From CAWEQO01 sp963811225 (lineage in GTDB: Bacteria; Chloroflexota; Anaerolineae; Anaerolineales; Anaerolineaceae): 64,000 nucleotides of DNA. Below are positions 52,545-60,601 of this stretch, one piece after another. Positions within the stretch are counted from its first letter, which is position 1, and each line of letters begins with the position of its first letter. A model generated the notes under the pieces. The model was not told where the DNA came from and searched no databases. It saw only the letters and a program-made list of their open reading frames with translations. Location of the stretch: assembly GCA_963811225.1 (NCBI GenBank), contig CAWEQO010000007.1, positions 248,001-312,000 of the forward strand. The letters are read 5' to 3'. Made by a program: the position numbers and the translations under genes.

Positions 52545-53189
52545 CTACCCCAAATAGGATGCCAGCAGCGCTCGCATTTGCATTCGCGCTCGCGCCAGCC
52601 GGCTCTTGATGGTGCCGAGGGGCTTGCCCAGGATGACAGCGACCTCATTGTAGTCCAGCCCTTCAATGTCGGCCAGCACCAGCACAACCCTGTACTCCAC
52701 CGTCACCTTCTCCAACGCTTTGCGAATGGCTTCCTGCAGCTCGGCCTGCTCCTGCACCGTCTCTGGCATCGACGAGCGGTCGGCCATCCAAAATGGCAAC
52801 TCAACCTCCTCATCGTCTTCGCCGACCGGCTCCAACGAAATGGTCGGGTGGCGCTGGCGGCGGCGAATCTCATCGATGCAGGCATTGGTCACAATGCGCA
52901 TCAGCCATGCCCGGAAGGACGAGCCGCTGAAGCGGTTCAGGTTGCGGTAAGCGGAGAGAAAGGAATTCTGGGTAATATCCTTGGCGTTTTCATCATCCAG
53001 CAGGATGCGGAATGCCACGTTGTAAGCCAGGTTTTGGTAGCGCAGGATCAGCAAGTTAAATGCCGAAAAGTCTCCGTTCCTGGCAGCCTGCACCAACACA
53101 CGCTCATCTGGAACGGCTCCGTTGGCTGCCTGAAAGGAGGGGTCGTCAGCGTCTGATGCTTGCAAAAAACCCGATCCAACCTTGTCCAT
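52545..53189 (-). CDS. ECF-type sigma-70 family RNA polymerase sigma factor
   Basis: 214 residues. Region 2 lies at about 38-105 (YQNLAYNVAFRILLDDENAKDITQNSFLSAYRNL, then FRAWLMRIVTNACIDEIRRRQR) and region 4 at about 150-210 (YRVVLVLADIEGLDYNEVAVILGKPLGTIKSRLARAR). An acidic linker of about 30 residues joins them. It directs RNA polymerase to stress or envelope promoters. No anti-sigma gene follows; the divergent gene at 53485 encodes a membrane-anchored protein but has no zinc anti-sigma motif. Confidence 0.93.
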   Translation of the reverse strand: MDKVGSGFLQASDADDPSFQAANGAVPDERVLVQAARNGDFSAFNLLILRYQNLAYNVAFRILLDDENAKDITQNSFLSAYRNLNRFSGSSFRAWLMRIVTNACIDEIRRRQRHPTISLEPVGEDDEEVELPFWMADRSSMPETVQEQAELQEAIRKALEKVTVEYRVVLVLADIEGLDYNEVAVILGKPLGTIKSRLARARMQMRALLASYLG

Positions 53190-53484
53190 ACAAGAAACTC
53201 AATCATTCAGCTATACAATTTTTGCAGAGATGAAGCTCCGGCTGTTACAATCCTTGGCGATATACCTATTATCCACCAATTCTCCAAGATTCACATCCCT
53301 CTTGCGGATGATTTTACAAAGCGAGCTTCTATTCGGTTGGTCGTGCGCCGCAGGCCCACAGACGAACCCCACAGGATGCTCCCGTTTAAATCATGCACAA
53401 TAGAAACGACGAAATATAGTATCATTACCCCTTGATCCGCAAACCCACTGCCTGAGCAATTACGGCAAATGTACAGGAGCGACG

Positions 53485-54750
53485 ATGTCCGCCGAACACA
53501 GCCCCGCCCCCAAAACTCCACCGCAGCCCGACGACTCCAACCGTAAGACGATTGGCGGCGTGCTTGTCTGGGCTGTGGGAGTGTTCGCCATCGTGCTCAT
53601 CGCCTGGCTGATCCTGCCGCGGCTGCAGCCCACCGGCAGGCAAGCCGAGGTTACAACCCCGCCGGCGGCTGCCGCTGCCACGGATGCGCCCACCCGCACA
53701 CCCAAGCCGACCGCCAAACCGACCGCAACCTCCGCTCCGACCGCAACCGCTTTTCCTACCTCGGCTTACTATCTTGCCGATGGCTATAAACTACGGCCAC
53801 CGATTCCCGGCGTCGAGAGCGGAGTGATCGTGCTGGACGAGGCTAATGCGGCGACTGCCGACCCGCCGCTCGACACCCCGTACTGGACTTCGTCTGCAGA
53901 CATCGCCGCGCAGACCGGCTTCTTCATCGAAGAGCCATACTATGCCACCTTCGGCTCGGGCGCGGTCACCTGGTCTACGGATATGCCTATGGCGCCGGGC
54001 CTCTACGAGCTGTACGTCATGGACACCCTGTATTCCTCTGCGGGGCCGCTGGACTTCCAGGTAGCGCTGGACGGCAATCCACTGCAACCCATTCTCGGCT
54101 CAGCGCGGGTAGAGTTCTACTCCAGCCGGGGCGAGCCGGCGCAGTCGACCGACATGTGGCGCAGCATCGGCACATATGAGCTGGGCCAGGCCGGTCCCCT
54201 GTCTGTGTCGACACAGTGGAGCGAGCGGGACGAAGACAGCCTGGTCGCCATTGATCGGGTGGTGATCGTCCCGCTGCCGGAAGCGTCCCGGATGCTGCTC
54301 TCGGCCCTGCCAAAGGACCATAGGATCGTGGTGATGGACGACCTGGCCGCACGGATCGAGAGCGACCAACTTCTGTTCCCGGAGAGCGAAACCCTGGCGT
54401 GGGGCGGGCAGTTCCAGTACCTGGTAAACCCCGACAGCGATGTGCGGGCGCGCTGGACCACGCCCGATTATGTCCCGCCGGGCCAATACCAGGTGGCGGT
54501 GTGGCTGCCGGCAGCGCACGCCAGCGGAGAAGTGACCTTTCACCTGTTTGTCAATGATGAGGAAATCCCAGACAGCCAGATCAGCTTCAACCAGGGCGCA
54601 CAACCAGGTGGTCGCTGGGTCTCGATTGGCGTGTGGGACACGCCGCGGGTCTATGAGAAGCAGCTGCTGCTCACGCTGGAGATGGACATCCCCGGCGGCT
54701 TGCCCGGAGAAACCGCCATCGATGCGGTGGCCTTGATAAAGACTCCGTAA
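53485..54750 (+). CDS. Membrane-anchored beta-rich protein with two golvesin-like domains
   Basis: 421 residues. Short cytoplasmic tail, one membrane helix (about 24-45), T/P/A-rich linker (about 55-92), then two related beta domains: the first with FGSGAVTWSTDMPMAPGLYELYV, the second with DSDVRARWTTPDYVPPGQYQVAVWLP and the closing AIDAVALIKTP. Each resembles golvesin/CBM-like domains (W-x-x-P-x-x-x-P-G-x-Y-x-V). Likely binds or displays carbohydrate at the surface. AGGAG lies six bases before the ATG. The 295-bp gap upstream holds no gene; only weak promoter-like boxes were seen. Confidence 0.75.
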   Translation: MSAEHSPAPKTPPQPDDSNRKTIGGVLVWAVGVFAIVLIAWLILPRLQPTGRQAEVTTPPAAAAATDAPTRTPKPTAKPTATSAPTATAFPTSAYYLADGYKLRPPIPGVESGVIVLDEANAATADPPLDTPYWTSSADIAAQTGFFIEEPYYATFGSGAVTWSTDMPMAPGLYELYVMDTLYSSAGPLDFQVALDGNPLQPILGSARVEFYSSRGEPAQSTDMWRSIGTYELGQAGPLSVSTQWSERDEDSLVAIDRVVIVPLPEASRMLLSALPKDHRIVVMDDLAARIESDQLLFPESETLAWGGQFQYLVNPDSDVRARWTTPDYVPPGQYQVAVWLPAAHASGEVTFHLFVNDEEIPDSQISFNQGAQPGGRWVSIGVWDTPRVYEKQLLLTLEMDIPGGLPGETAIDAVALIKTP

Positions 54751-54754
54751 CGGA

Positions 54755-54845
54755 CTTCAGCACAGCGGCGCAAAGACGCCAGGGAGTAGAAGACAAGAAG
54801 TATTTTGCTTTCACTCCCTGGCGTCTTTGCGCCGCTGCGCTGAAG
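54755..54845. terminator. 33-bp inverted repeat (one mismatch)
   Basis: 54755-54787 pairs with 54813-54845 at 32 of 33 positions around a 25-nt loop. Begins four bases after the stop of the membrane-anchored protein and ends 58 bases before the GTPase start. Among the longest stems in the window. Confidence 0.75.
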
Positions 54846-54903
54846 CTCGTTTATAAATCTCCGATGCGCTTATGGTAGGATTGAGACAAGAAAGGGTGTC
54901 TGG

Positions 54904-56160
54904 ATGCCGGATATATTGAACAATTACCTCAAAAAACTGCCGCCTGAAACGCAGGGGCTGCTGCTTAAGGTCTGGGACAAGCTGGCCCCGAGCGAGCGCG
55001 CCGCAGTGCAAGAGATCGTGACGGCTTTCCCCTCGCAGACCGACCTGCTCAAACTGATGCTGAAGCTCTCGGCTTCGCAGTTGAAGCAGACCTTCGGGCA
55101 GAAGCATCGCGTCGCCATCGTGGGGCCGGCGAACGTGGGCAAGTCGACGCTGTACAACCAGCTTGTGCACAGCCCACAGGAACGAGCCGAAGTCAGCCCA
55201 CTGCCCGGTACGACACGCGAGAACCAGGCGGGAGACAGCGGCATCTTTACCGTGGTGGACACGCCCGGCGCAGACGCAGTCGGACCAGTGGGGCAGCGCG
55301 AGCGCGAGCTGGCGCTGAACGCCGCCGCAGAAGCCGACTTCCTGATCATTGTGTTCGACGCCATCCAGGGTATCAAGCAGACCGAGTTGGACCTGTATCA
55401 GGAGCTGATCGGTCTGGACAAGCCGTATATTGTGGCGCTCAACAAGGTCGACCTGGTGCGCAAGGACGAGCAGAAGGTGGTCGAGCAGGCTGCACAGCAC
55501 CTGAACCTGTCGCCCGAGCAGGTCATCCCGATCTCTGCTAAGAAGGGCGAGAACCTCAATCAGGTGGTGGTAGCCATCGCTGCCAGCGAGCCGCGGATTA
55601 TCGCCGCGCTGGGGCAAGCGCTGCCGCAGTACCGCTGGCAGCTGGCCTGGCGCTCGATCGCCAGCGCCGCCTCGGTCTCGGCGGTAATTGCGTTGACGCC
55701 GCTGCCGGTCCTCGATTTTGGCCCGCTGATCGTGACGCAGTCGGTGATGGTGCTGGGCCTGGCGCGCATCTACGATTACAAGATCACCCTTAAGCGTGCC
55801 CGCGAGCTGGTGTTTACCTTTGGATTGGGCTATCTGGGCCGTACGCTGTTTCAAGAGCTGAGCAAACTGGGGGGAGTTCCAGGCTGGATCCTATCGGCGG
55901 CGATTGCTTCGTCTACAACGGTCGTGATGGGCTACGCCGCGGCGATCTGGTTCGAGCGCGGTGAGCGGTTGTCCAGCGACGCGATGAAGAAGCTGTCCTC
56001 CGAGATGACCAAGTTCATGCTGGAGTACCTGCGCGGCTTCGGCAAGCGCAAGCCGGGCCGGAAGGGCCTGCAGCAGCGGATCACAGAGGCTCTGGAAGAG
56101 TCGCCCATGGCGGAGGACCGCTCGGTGCTGGACCGGCAGGCGGGGGAAGAAAAAGAGTAG
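54904..56160 (+). CDS. Era-like GTPase with C-terminal membrane domain
   Basis: 418 residues. N-terminal helical region 1-65, GTPase domain about 68-230: G1 GPANVGKST (74-82), G2 Thr in LPGTTRE, G3 DTPG (119-122), G4 NKVD (180-183), G5 SAK (211-213). Residues about 245-350 hold hydrophobic helices like DUF697-type GTPase partners, followed by a basic, charged C-terminal tail. TrmE-Era-EngA-like proteins with this layout may act in membrane or ribosome-related quality control; the role is not known. AAAGGG lies upstream of the ATG. Confidence 0.88.
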   Translation: MPDILNNYLKKLPPETQGLLLKVWDKLAPSERAAVQEIVTAFPSQTDLLKLMLKLSASQLKQTFGQKHRVAIVGPANVGKSTLYNQLVHSPQERAEVSPLPGTTRENQAGDSGIFTVVDTPGADAVGPVGQRERELALNAAAEADFLIIVFDAIQGIKQTELDLYQELIGLDKPYIVALNKVDLVRKDEQKVVEQAAQHLNLSPEQVIPISAKKGENLNQVVVAIAASEPRIIAALGQALPQYRWQLAWRSIASAASVSAVIALTPLPVLDFGPLIVTQSVMVLGLARIYDYKITLKRARELVFTFGLGYLGRTLFQELSKLGGVPGWILSAAIASSTTVVMGYAAAIWFERGERLSSDAMKKLSSEMTKFMLEYLRGFGKRKPGRKGLQQRITEALEESPMAEDRSVLDRQAGEEKE

Positions 56161-56194
56161 CGAACAGAGGGTGTGGAGAGCAGCTTCCTGTTCG

Positions 56195-56905
56195 TTAATA
56201 AACGAGCGCCGTTAGCACAAAGTTGGTCAGCACGGCGGCCGTCAGGATCGGCCAGATGCTGCGAGTGCGCCAGGCGGACCAGCCACCCAGCACGCCAATC
56301 TCCAGGAAGGAATACACGAAAACGTACAGCGAACCCTGCAGCGGCGGCAGCACCAGGGCCACCAGCGCCTGCGGCAGGGTCAGCAGCACGGCCTGGAGAA
56401 GCACGGCCCAGACCGGGCGCATGACGCCCAGCAGTGATTGGAGCAGCCAGCCGTGGAAGAAGACCTCCTCGGCGAAGATGGTCACGAAGCCGCTGTAGAG
56501 CAGCAGGCCAAGGTAACCCAGGGCGCCGGGGAAGCGTATTAGCCAGCCGAAGGTGCTGTCCGGCGGGGTCGAGGCGGCGGCCAGCCGGACCAGGTCTCGG
56601 TAGGTGTGCGACCAGGGCTCGAAGACCAACATGAGCAGGGCAAAAGAGGCGAGCAGGATCAGGGTAGTGACGCCGTATTCCCGCCAGGAGATCGAGCGCA
56701 TCCCCAGCCGACCGGCGTCTTTGATGATCAGCAGACTGACCAGGGGCGGGATGAGCCAAAGCAGGCTGAAGGAGGGGAAGGTGGCATCGAGCAGGATCGA
56801 AATCCCTATCGCCAACAGGATGGCGGCGGATATCCAGATCAGTGCCAGGGTTTCGGCCTTGCCCCGGGATTTCTTCTCGGTTTGATCGGGCTTGAAAGCA
56901 GTCAT
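56195..56905 (-). CDS. CPBP-family intramembrane protease
   Basis: 236 residues from the ATG at 56905 (AAGGA six bases upstream). Six to eight membrane helices. The Abi/CPBP motif 1 reads EEVFFHGWLLQSL: the paired glutamates are kept but the usual Arg at the sixth position is His. Downstream TLPQALVAL and TNFVLTALV correspond to the later motifs, with the His of motif 2 not evident. Family members process membrane proteins or confer bacteriocin immunity. Converges on the GTPase gene; divergent from the aldolase gene. Confidence 0.8.
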   Translation of the reverse strand: MTAFKPDQTEKKSRGKAETLALIWISAAILLAIGISILLDATFPSFSLLWLIPPLVSLLIIKDAGRLGMRSISWREYGVTTLILLASFALLMLVFEPWSHTYRDLVRLAAASTPPDSTFGWLIRFPGALGYLGLLLYSGFVTIFAEEVFFHGWLLQSLLGVMRPVWAVLLQAVLLTLPQALVALVLPPLQGSLYVFVYSFLEIGVLGGWSAWRTRSIWPILTAAVLTNFVLTALVY

Positions 56906-56921
56906 GATTATCCTTTCGATC

Positions 56922-56987
56922 ACTGCTCAGGCAGCGGTATTTGGCAGGGTGCCATGATACCCTGCCAAATACCGCTGCCTGAGCAGT
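56922..56987. repeat. 29-bp perfect inverted repeat between divergent genes
   Basis: Arms 56922-56950 and 56959-56987 match perfectly around an 8-nt loop. It cannot terminate either neighbour because both are transcribed away from it. Its right arm reaches the position of the -35 box of the aldolase promoter, and its left arm ends 16 bases before the protease start codon, so it could be an operator or an mRNA-leader hairpin. Confidence 0.7.
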
Positions 56988-56996
56988 TACTCCTTT

Positions 56997-57005
56997 TGTT
57001 ATAAT
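56997..57005 (+). promoter_or_regulatory. Extended -10 promoter of the aldolase gene
   Basis: TGT-TATAAT: TATAAT at 57000-57005 with an upstream TG. Position -35 falls inside the right arm of the perfect inverted repeat and has no consensus. A leader of about 150 bases follows; it contains a small CCGCAG/CTGCGG stem near 57031-57061. Confidence 0.6.
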
Positions 57006-57160
57006 GAGAAGCAGAAATAATTATATCAACTCGCCGCAGACCTGGGGAAACGAACCCTGCGGAGCCAGCCTTCATCCAACCGAATCTAGCATCGCTTGAT
57101 GGTTTCCTTCTCCTCGAACGCGACGTTTCTACAGATCTTCCTTATCAGAAGGAGACTGCA

Positions 57161-58186
57161 ATGACCGACCATACAGAACTCGAAAATACCGCCCAAGCGC
57201 TGGTGGCAGGCGGCAAGGGCATCCTGGCGGCCGACGAAAGCTTCGGCACGATCAAGCGGCGCTTCAACGCGCTGGACATCGAATCGACCGAGGAACACCG
57301 GCGCGCATACCGGGAAATGCTCTTCACCACGCCGGGAATCGAGAAGTTCATCAGCGGGGTGATCCTGTTCGACGAGACCATCCGCCAGTCCACCAGTGAC
57401 GGGACGCCGTTCCCCAAGTACCTGGCAGAGCGCGGCATCATCCCGGGCATCAAGGTGGACAAGGGCGCCAAGAACATGGCCAATTTCCCCGGCGAGAAGA
57501 TCACTGAGGGCCTGGACGGGCTGCGCGACCGCCTGAAGGAATACTATGAGATGGGGGCGCGCTTTGCCAAATGGCGGGCAGTGGTTGTGATCGGCGAGGG
57601 CACACCCACCCAGACCGCAATCGACTCGAACGCCGAGGCGCTGGCTCGCTATGCGGCGTTGTGCCAGGAAAATGGGCTGGTACCGATCGTGGAGCCGGAG
57701 GTGCTGATGGACGGCGATCACAGCATCGAGGATACCGAGGCGGTCACGATTGCTACGCTGTGGAGCGTGTTCACCGCGCTGCACCACCACCTGGTGATCT
57801 TCGACGAGATGCTGCTCAAGCCCAACATGGTCGTGGCGGGAGAAGACAGCCCCGAGCAAGCCAATGTCGAAGAGGTGGCGAAGGCGACCATGCGGGCGTT
57901 GTCGAAGACTGTGCCCTCGATCGTGCCGGGGATCGTGTTCCTGTCCGGCGGACAGAGCCCAGAGGAGTTGACCCAGCACCTGAACGCTCTGAATCAGATG
58001 GGGCCGCATCCGTGGAAGTTGACCTTCTCCTTCGGCCGTGCGCTGCAAGAACCGTCGATGGAAGCCTGGGCAGGCGACCGGGCGAACGTGAAGCAGGGAC
58101 AGGATCTGTTCTACCACCGGGCTAAAATGAACCACGTGGCAGCCATGGGCGAGTACAATCCTGAGATGGAAAAGGAGAAGGCGTAG
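57161..58186 (+). CDS. Class I fructose-bisphosphate aldolase (eukaryote type)
   Basis: 341 residues. Cleaves or forms fructose 1,6-bisphosphate via a Schiff base, in glycolysis and gluconeogenesis. GKGILAADES near 18-27, Lys in ARFAKWRAV near 137, IVEPEVLMDGDH at 176-187 and the Schiff-base Lys220 in MLLKPNMVVAG; FLSGGQS binds phosphate. This is the animal/plant-type enzyme, about 340-360 residues, not the DhnA or class II type. AAGGAG lies close before the ATG. The 174 bases after the gene hold no clear feature. Confidence 0.95.
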   Translation: MTDHTELENTAQALVAGGKGILAADESFGTIKRRFNALDIESTEEHRRAYREMLFTTPGIEKFISGVILFDETIRQSTSDGTPFPKYLAERGIIPGIKVDKGAKNMANFPGEKITEGLDGLRDRLKEYYEMGARFAKWRAVVVIGEGTPTQTAIDSNAEALARYAALCQENGLVPIVEPEVLMDGDHSIEDTEAVTIATLWSVFTALHHHLVIFDEMLLKPNMVVAGEDSPEQANVEEVAKATMRALSKTVPSIVPGIVFLSGGQSPEELTQHLNALNQMGPHPWKLTFSFGRALQEPSMEAWAGDRANVKQGQDLFYHRAKMNHVAAMGEYNPEMEKEKA

Positions 58187-58360
58187 GGCTCGGGTATTCG
58201 GATCCTAAAGGTCGCACCTGCCATGGCCTTCTCAATGAACCTTCAGGGTCTATTCTGTTGAGCATTGCCGAATTTGCTCGTCAAAATTCCTTGCGGATCC
58301 AGTACGAGTAACAATTTTGTTTGTTAACGATGATGAGGGGCCGGAGATTTTTAATACCAG

Positions 58361-59263
58361 ATGGAGAACACCACTTTACCGCCACTGCATCTGCATGCCT
58401 TGCAAGCGGGTATGCGGGCGCTGGAGATCTTGAACGGACAGCCTGAAGCGACGGTGATCGGTTCGACGTCGCGGGGGCTGTTTCTGCTGCTGCCTGGAAG
58501 CCAGGTGGTGTTCCTGTCTATGGAGCGTCATGCGGGGCCGCTGACGGTCAATCTGAAGCAGGACCACCCACGGCTGCATGCGGTGCATTCGGGGATGGCT
58601 GTGCGGGTGCATCCCAAACATTTGGAGATCGACAAGGCGGGGGTGACGGTAGACTGGTCGGAGGCGCAGGGATGGAGCCCCCCTGCCCCACCCAAGACGA
58701 TCCTGGAACGAGAGCAGCGCCTGGAGCGGCTGAGGGCGGTGACGCGAGCGGCGCTGCAGGAGAGTCAAAGCGGTATCCTACCGATCTGCGGGCCGCTTTT
58801 AGGGATGGATACGGGGGCAGACCTTACCGATGAGAACCAGTCGATCCTGGAGAAAGCCTCGGCGCTGCGAAAGGCGCTGGCAGAACAGGACCTGGAAGGG
58901 GCATTGACGGCGCTAAAACCTTTGCTCGGGCTGGGACGCGGCTTGACGCCGGCGGGAGACGATTTTGTGGAGGGGCTGCTGCTGGCTCTGGTGCGGTTCC
59001 GGGCGCAGTACGCGCCGTTCCAACCATTGGATGAACTCATACAATCTCTTACAATGCTCGGCTATCAGCGGACGACTGCGCTGTCAGCGAACTTGATCGA
59101 GGCCGCCGGGACGGGAGAGGCCGACGAGAGACTGCTCGACGCGGCGGATGGGATTTTCGCGGGGCGGACTTCTATTGAAGAGTGCGCGCGGGACTTGCTG
59201 AGCTACGGCAGTTCATCGGGGACGGATGCGCTGGCGGGAATGGCGGCGGCGGGAAGCGTGTAG
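58361..59263 (+). CDS. DUF2877-domain protein (AllH-like)
   Basis: 300 residues, soluble. The N-terminal half is a beta-rich region (GLFLLLPGSQVVFLS); the C-terminal half holds the family's key blocks LLGLGRGLTPAGDDFVEGLLLAL and SYGSSSGTDALAGM. DUF2877 covers AllH, a subunit of oxamate carbamoyltransferase in purine (allantoin) breakdown, and other members near carboxylase-like genes. No purine genes are present, so a broader role is possible. Ribosome-binding site GGAG is unusually far (15 bases) from the ATG. Confidence 0.8.
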   Translation: MENTTLPPLHLHALQAGMRALEILNGQPEATVIGSTSRGLFLLLPGSQVVFLSMERHAGPLTVNLKQDHPRLHAVHSGMAVRVHPKHLEIDKAGVTVDWSEAQGWSPPAPPKTILEREQRLERLRAVTRAALQESQSGILPICGPLLGMDTGADLTDENQSILEKASALRKALAEQDLEGALTALKPLLGLGRGLTPAGDDFVEGLLLALVRFRAQYAPFQPLDELIQSLTMLGYQRTTALSANLIEAAGTGEADERLLDAADGIFAGRTSIEECARDLLSYGSSSGTDALAGMAAAGSV

Positions 59264-59349
59264 CGGAGAGAAAGCCGCGCAGCGGACAAGGGATCTTGCA
59301 GCCAGAGAACAGCAGAGAAGCCAAAAGCGCGAACCGAGAACGCTACCTA

Positions 59350-59379
59350 TTGACAGATCCACCCAATCGGTAATAAAAT
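59350..59379 (+). promoter_or_regulatory. Strong promoter ahead of a structured leader
   Basis: TTGACA (59350-59355, perfect -35) and TAAAAT (59374-59379) with an 18-base spacer. Located in the 363-bp gap after the DUF2877 gene and 248 bases upstream of the DUF4395 start. Confidence 0.7.
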
Positions 59380-59385
59380 TGGACT

Positions 59386-59583
59386 GAGATGGTAAACTTT
59401 AGAATGATTACGGTCAAGGCTTGTATGTGTATGTGTCTCGAGTGGAGAGCTTCCGCCTCGGGATACGCGGCTTTGTCGAGTTCTAAACCGATCAAACCTG
59501 CACCTGGGCGAAACTCCTCACGGAAGTGAAGAAGGAGCAGCCCTCAGAATTAAGCTTGGGAAGACGCTCCCGAGCTTTTTTAT
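59386..59583 (+). ncRNA. Candidate attenuator or riboswitch leader
   Basis: About 200 nt between the promoter and an intrinsic terminator, with no reading frame of note. A compact element spans 59479-59551: outer stem 59479-59484/59546-59551, inner stem 59506-59509/59540-59543, then CTCCT/AGGAG and a CAC-GGAA-GTG tip. CTCGGGA at 59457-59463 is perfectly complementary to the 3' arm of the terminator (59568-59574), so it could act as an antiterminator. I recognise no known riboswitch class. It may instead be a stand-alone small RNA. Confidence 0.5.
59552..59583 (+). terminator. Intrinsic terminator inside the leader
   Basis: 59552-59561 pairs with 59568-59577 (10 bp, one G-U) around a 6-nt loop, followed by a run of T. 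It stands 44 bases before the DUF4395 start, so transcripts must read through it to express the gene pair. Confidence 0.8.
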
Positions 59584-59626
59584 TTTGCGCAGACAACCAT
59601 TATCTGTAATTCTTTGGAGGTATTGC

Positions 59627-60121
59627 ATGTCGAATAGAATTTCGCGGATCGACCACGCGAGTATTAAAACCAACCAGGCGGCCATTGTCCTACTGCTGCT
59701 GGCCGCGTTCATTGCCAACCAGCCCTGGCTGGTGGCGCTCACATCGCTGGTCATGCTGCTCGGCACGGCGCTCGAACGACCGGGCTTCGGTTTTCTCTAT
59801 TTTGGACTGCTCAAGCCGCGAGGTTGGGTGCAGCCGGAGGTCCTATTGGACAACCCCGAGCCGCACCGTTTCGCCCAGGGGTTTGGCGGAACCGTGCTGG
59901 CAGGGGCAAGCCTGGCGCTGTTCCTGGCAGCCGGCGTTGTGGGCTGGGCGCTCACCTGGATGGTGATCGCGCTGGCATCCTTGAACTTGTTCCTCGGATT
60001 TTGCGCCGGATGCGCAGTTTATTACTGGTTGAACCGGCTGCACATACCCGGATTTGTGAAAGCGCCCCCGGCGGGCACGCTGCCGGGTATGCGGCCAGAA
60101 GAGGGCCAGCATGGCAGTTGA
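59627..60121 (+). CDS. DUF4395 membrane protein
   Basis: 164 residues, four predicted membrane helices (two near 18-50, two near 90-135). Contains LGFCAGCAVYYW near 126, the family's Cys-x-x-Cys motif at the membrane. DUF4395 proteins are commonly found with thioredoxin-fold partners and may shuttle electrons or sulfur across the membrane. GGAGG precedes the ATG at 59627. Its end overlaps the thioredoxin gene by 11 bases. Confidence 0.85.
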   Translation: MSNRISRIDHASIKTNQAAIVLLLLAAFIANQPWLVALTSLVMLLGTALERPGFGFLYFGLLKPRGWVQPEVLLDNPEPHRFAQGFGGTVLAGASLALFLAAGVVGWALTWMVIALASLNLFLGFCAGCAVYYWLNRLHIPGFVKAPPAGTLPGMRPEEGQHGS

Positions 60122-60527
60122 CTTGATCTTGCGCACAGCAGTCGCAATCGGGCTGATCCTGCTGGGATGGCTGGCTTTCCGGCTGGCCCAACGCACCAAT
60201 CTGCGCCGCGCCGGCGCGGCTGCAAACCAAATTGCGGGCGAGCGGCCCGGAGTGCCTACAATTGTGTATTTCACGACGCCGGACTGCGCGCCTTGCAAGC
60301 TGGTGCAGCGCCCGGCGCTGCGGCGCTTAGAGGAAATGCTGGAGAGCCAACTGCGGGTGATCGAAGTGAACACCCACACAGACCCGGAAATGGCCAAGGA
60401 ATGGGGCGTGATGAGCGTTCCGACCACGTTCATTTTGGATAGGCATGGAAAGCCGCAGCAGGTCAATTACGGGGTCACGCCTGCCGAAAAACTTTTCGAG
60501 CAAGTCCGCAAGGTTCACGCGGGCTAA
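60111..60527 (+). CDS. Membrane-anchored thioredoxin-like protein
   Basis: 138 residues. N-terminal membrane helix (about 5-24), then a thioredoxin fold with the redox motif CAPC in TTPDCAPCKLVQRP and the cis-Pro loop SVPTTF. Thiol-disulfide exchange is expected; side of the membrane is uncertain. Translationally coupled to the DUF4395 gene, which also holds a CxxC, suggesting a redox relay. Converges on the flavin operon with a hairpin terminator between. Confidence 0.9.
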   Translation: MAVDLILRTAVAIGLILLGWLAFRLAQRTNLRRAGAAANQIAGERPGVPTIVYFTTPDCAPCKLVQRPALRRLEEMLESQLRVIEVNTHTDPEMAKEWGVMSVPTTFILDRHGKPQQVNYGVTPAEKLFEQVRKVHAG

Positions 60528-60544
60528 AGCCTTGCGGTAAACAA

Positions 60545-60583
60545 AGCTGAAGGCACTTGCGCAAAGCGCAAGTGCCTTCAGCT
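60545..60583. terminator. 18-bp perfect hairpin, bidirectional terminator
   Basis: Arms 60545-60562 and 60566-60583 with a 3-nt AAA loop, between converging genes ending at 60527 and 60602. Confidence 0.8.
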
Positions 60584-60601
60584 GTTCCTGCCCGGCAGGA
60601 C

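Noticed and set aside
53182..53403. A small plus-strand protein between the sigma-factor gene and the membrane-anchored protein
   Set aside because: It overlaps the sigma start, has no ribosome-binding site and no recognisable motif; the region is better explained as divergent control sequence.
59506..59543. Signal recognition particle RNA (GGAA tetraloop followed by AGCAGCC-like sequence)
   Set aside because: The distance from the tetraloop to the AGCAG segment and the 5' side do not match the SRP S domain.
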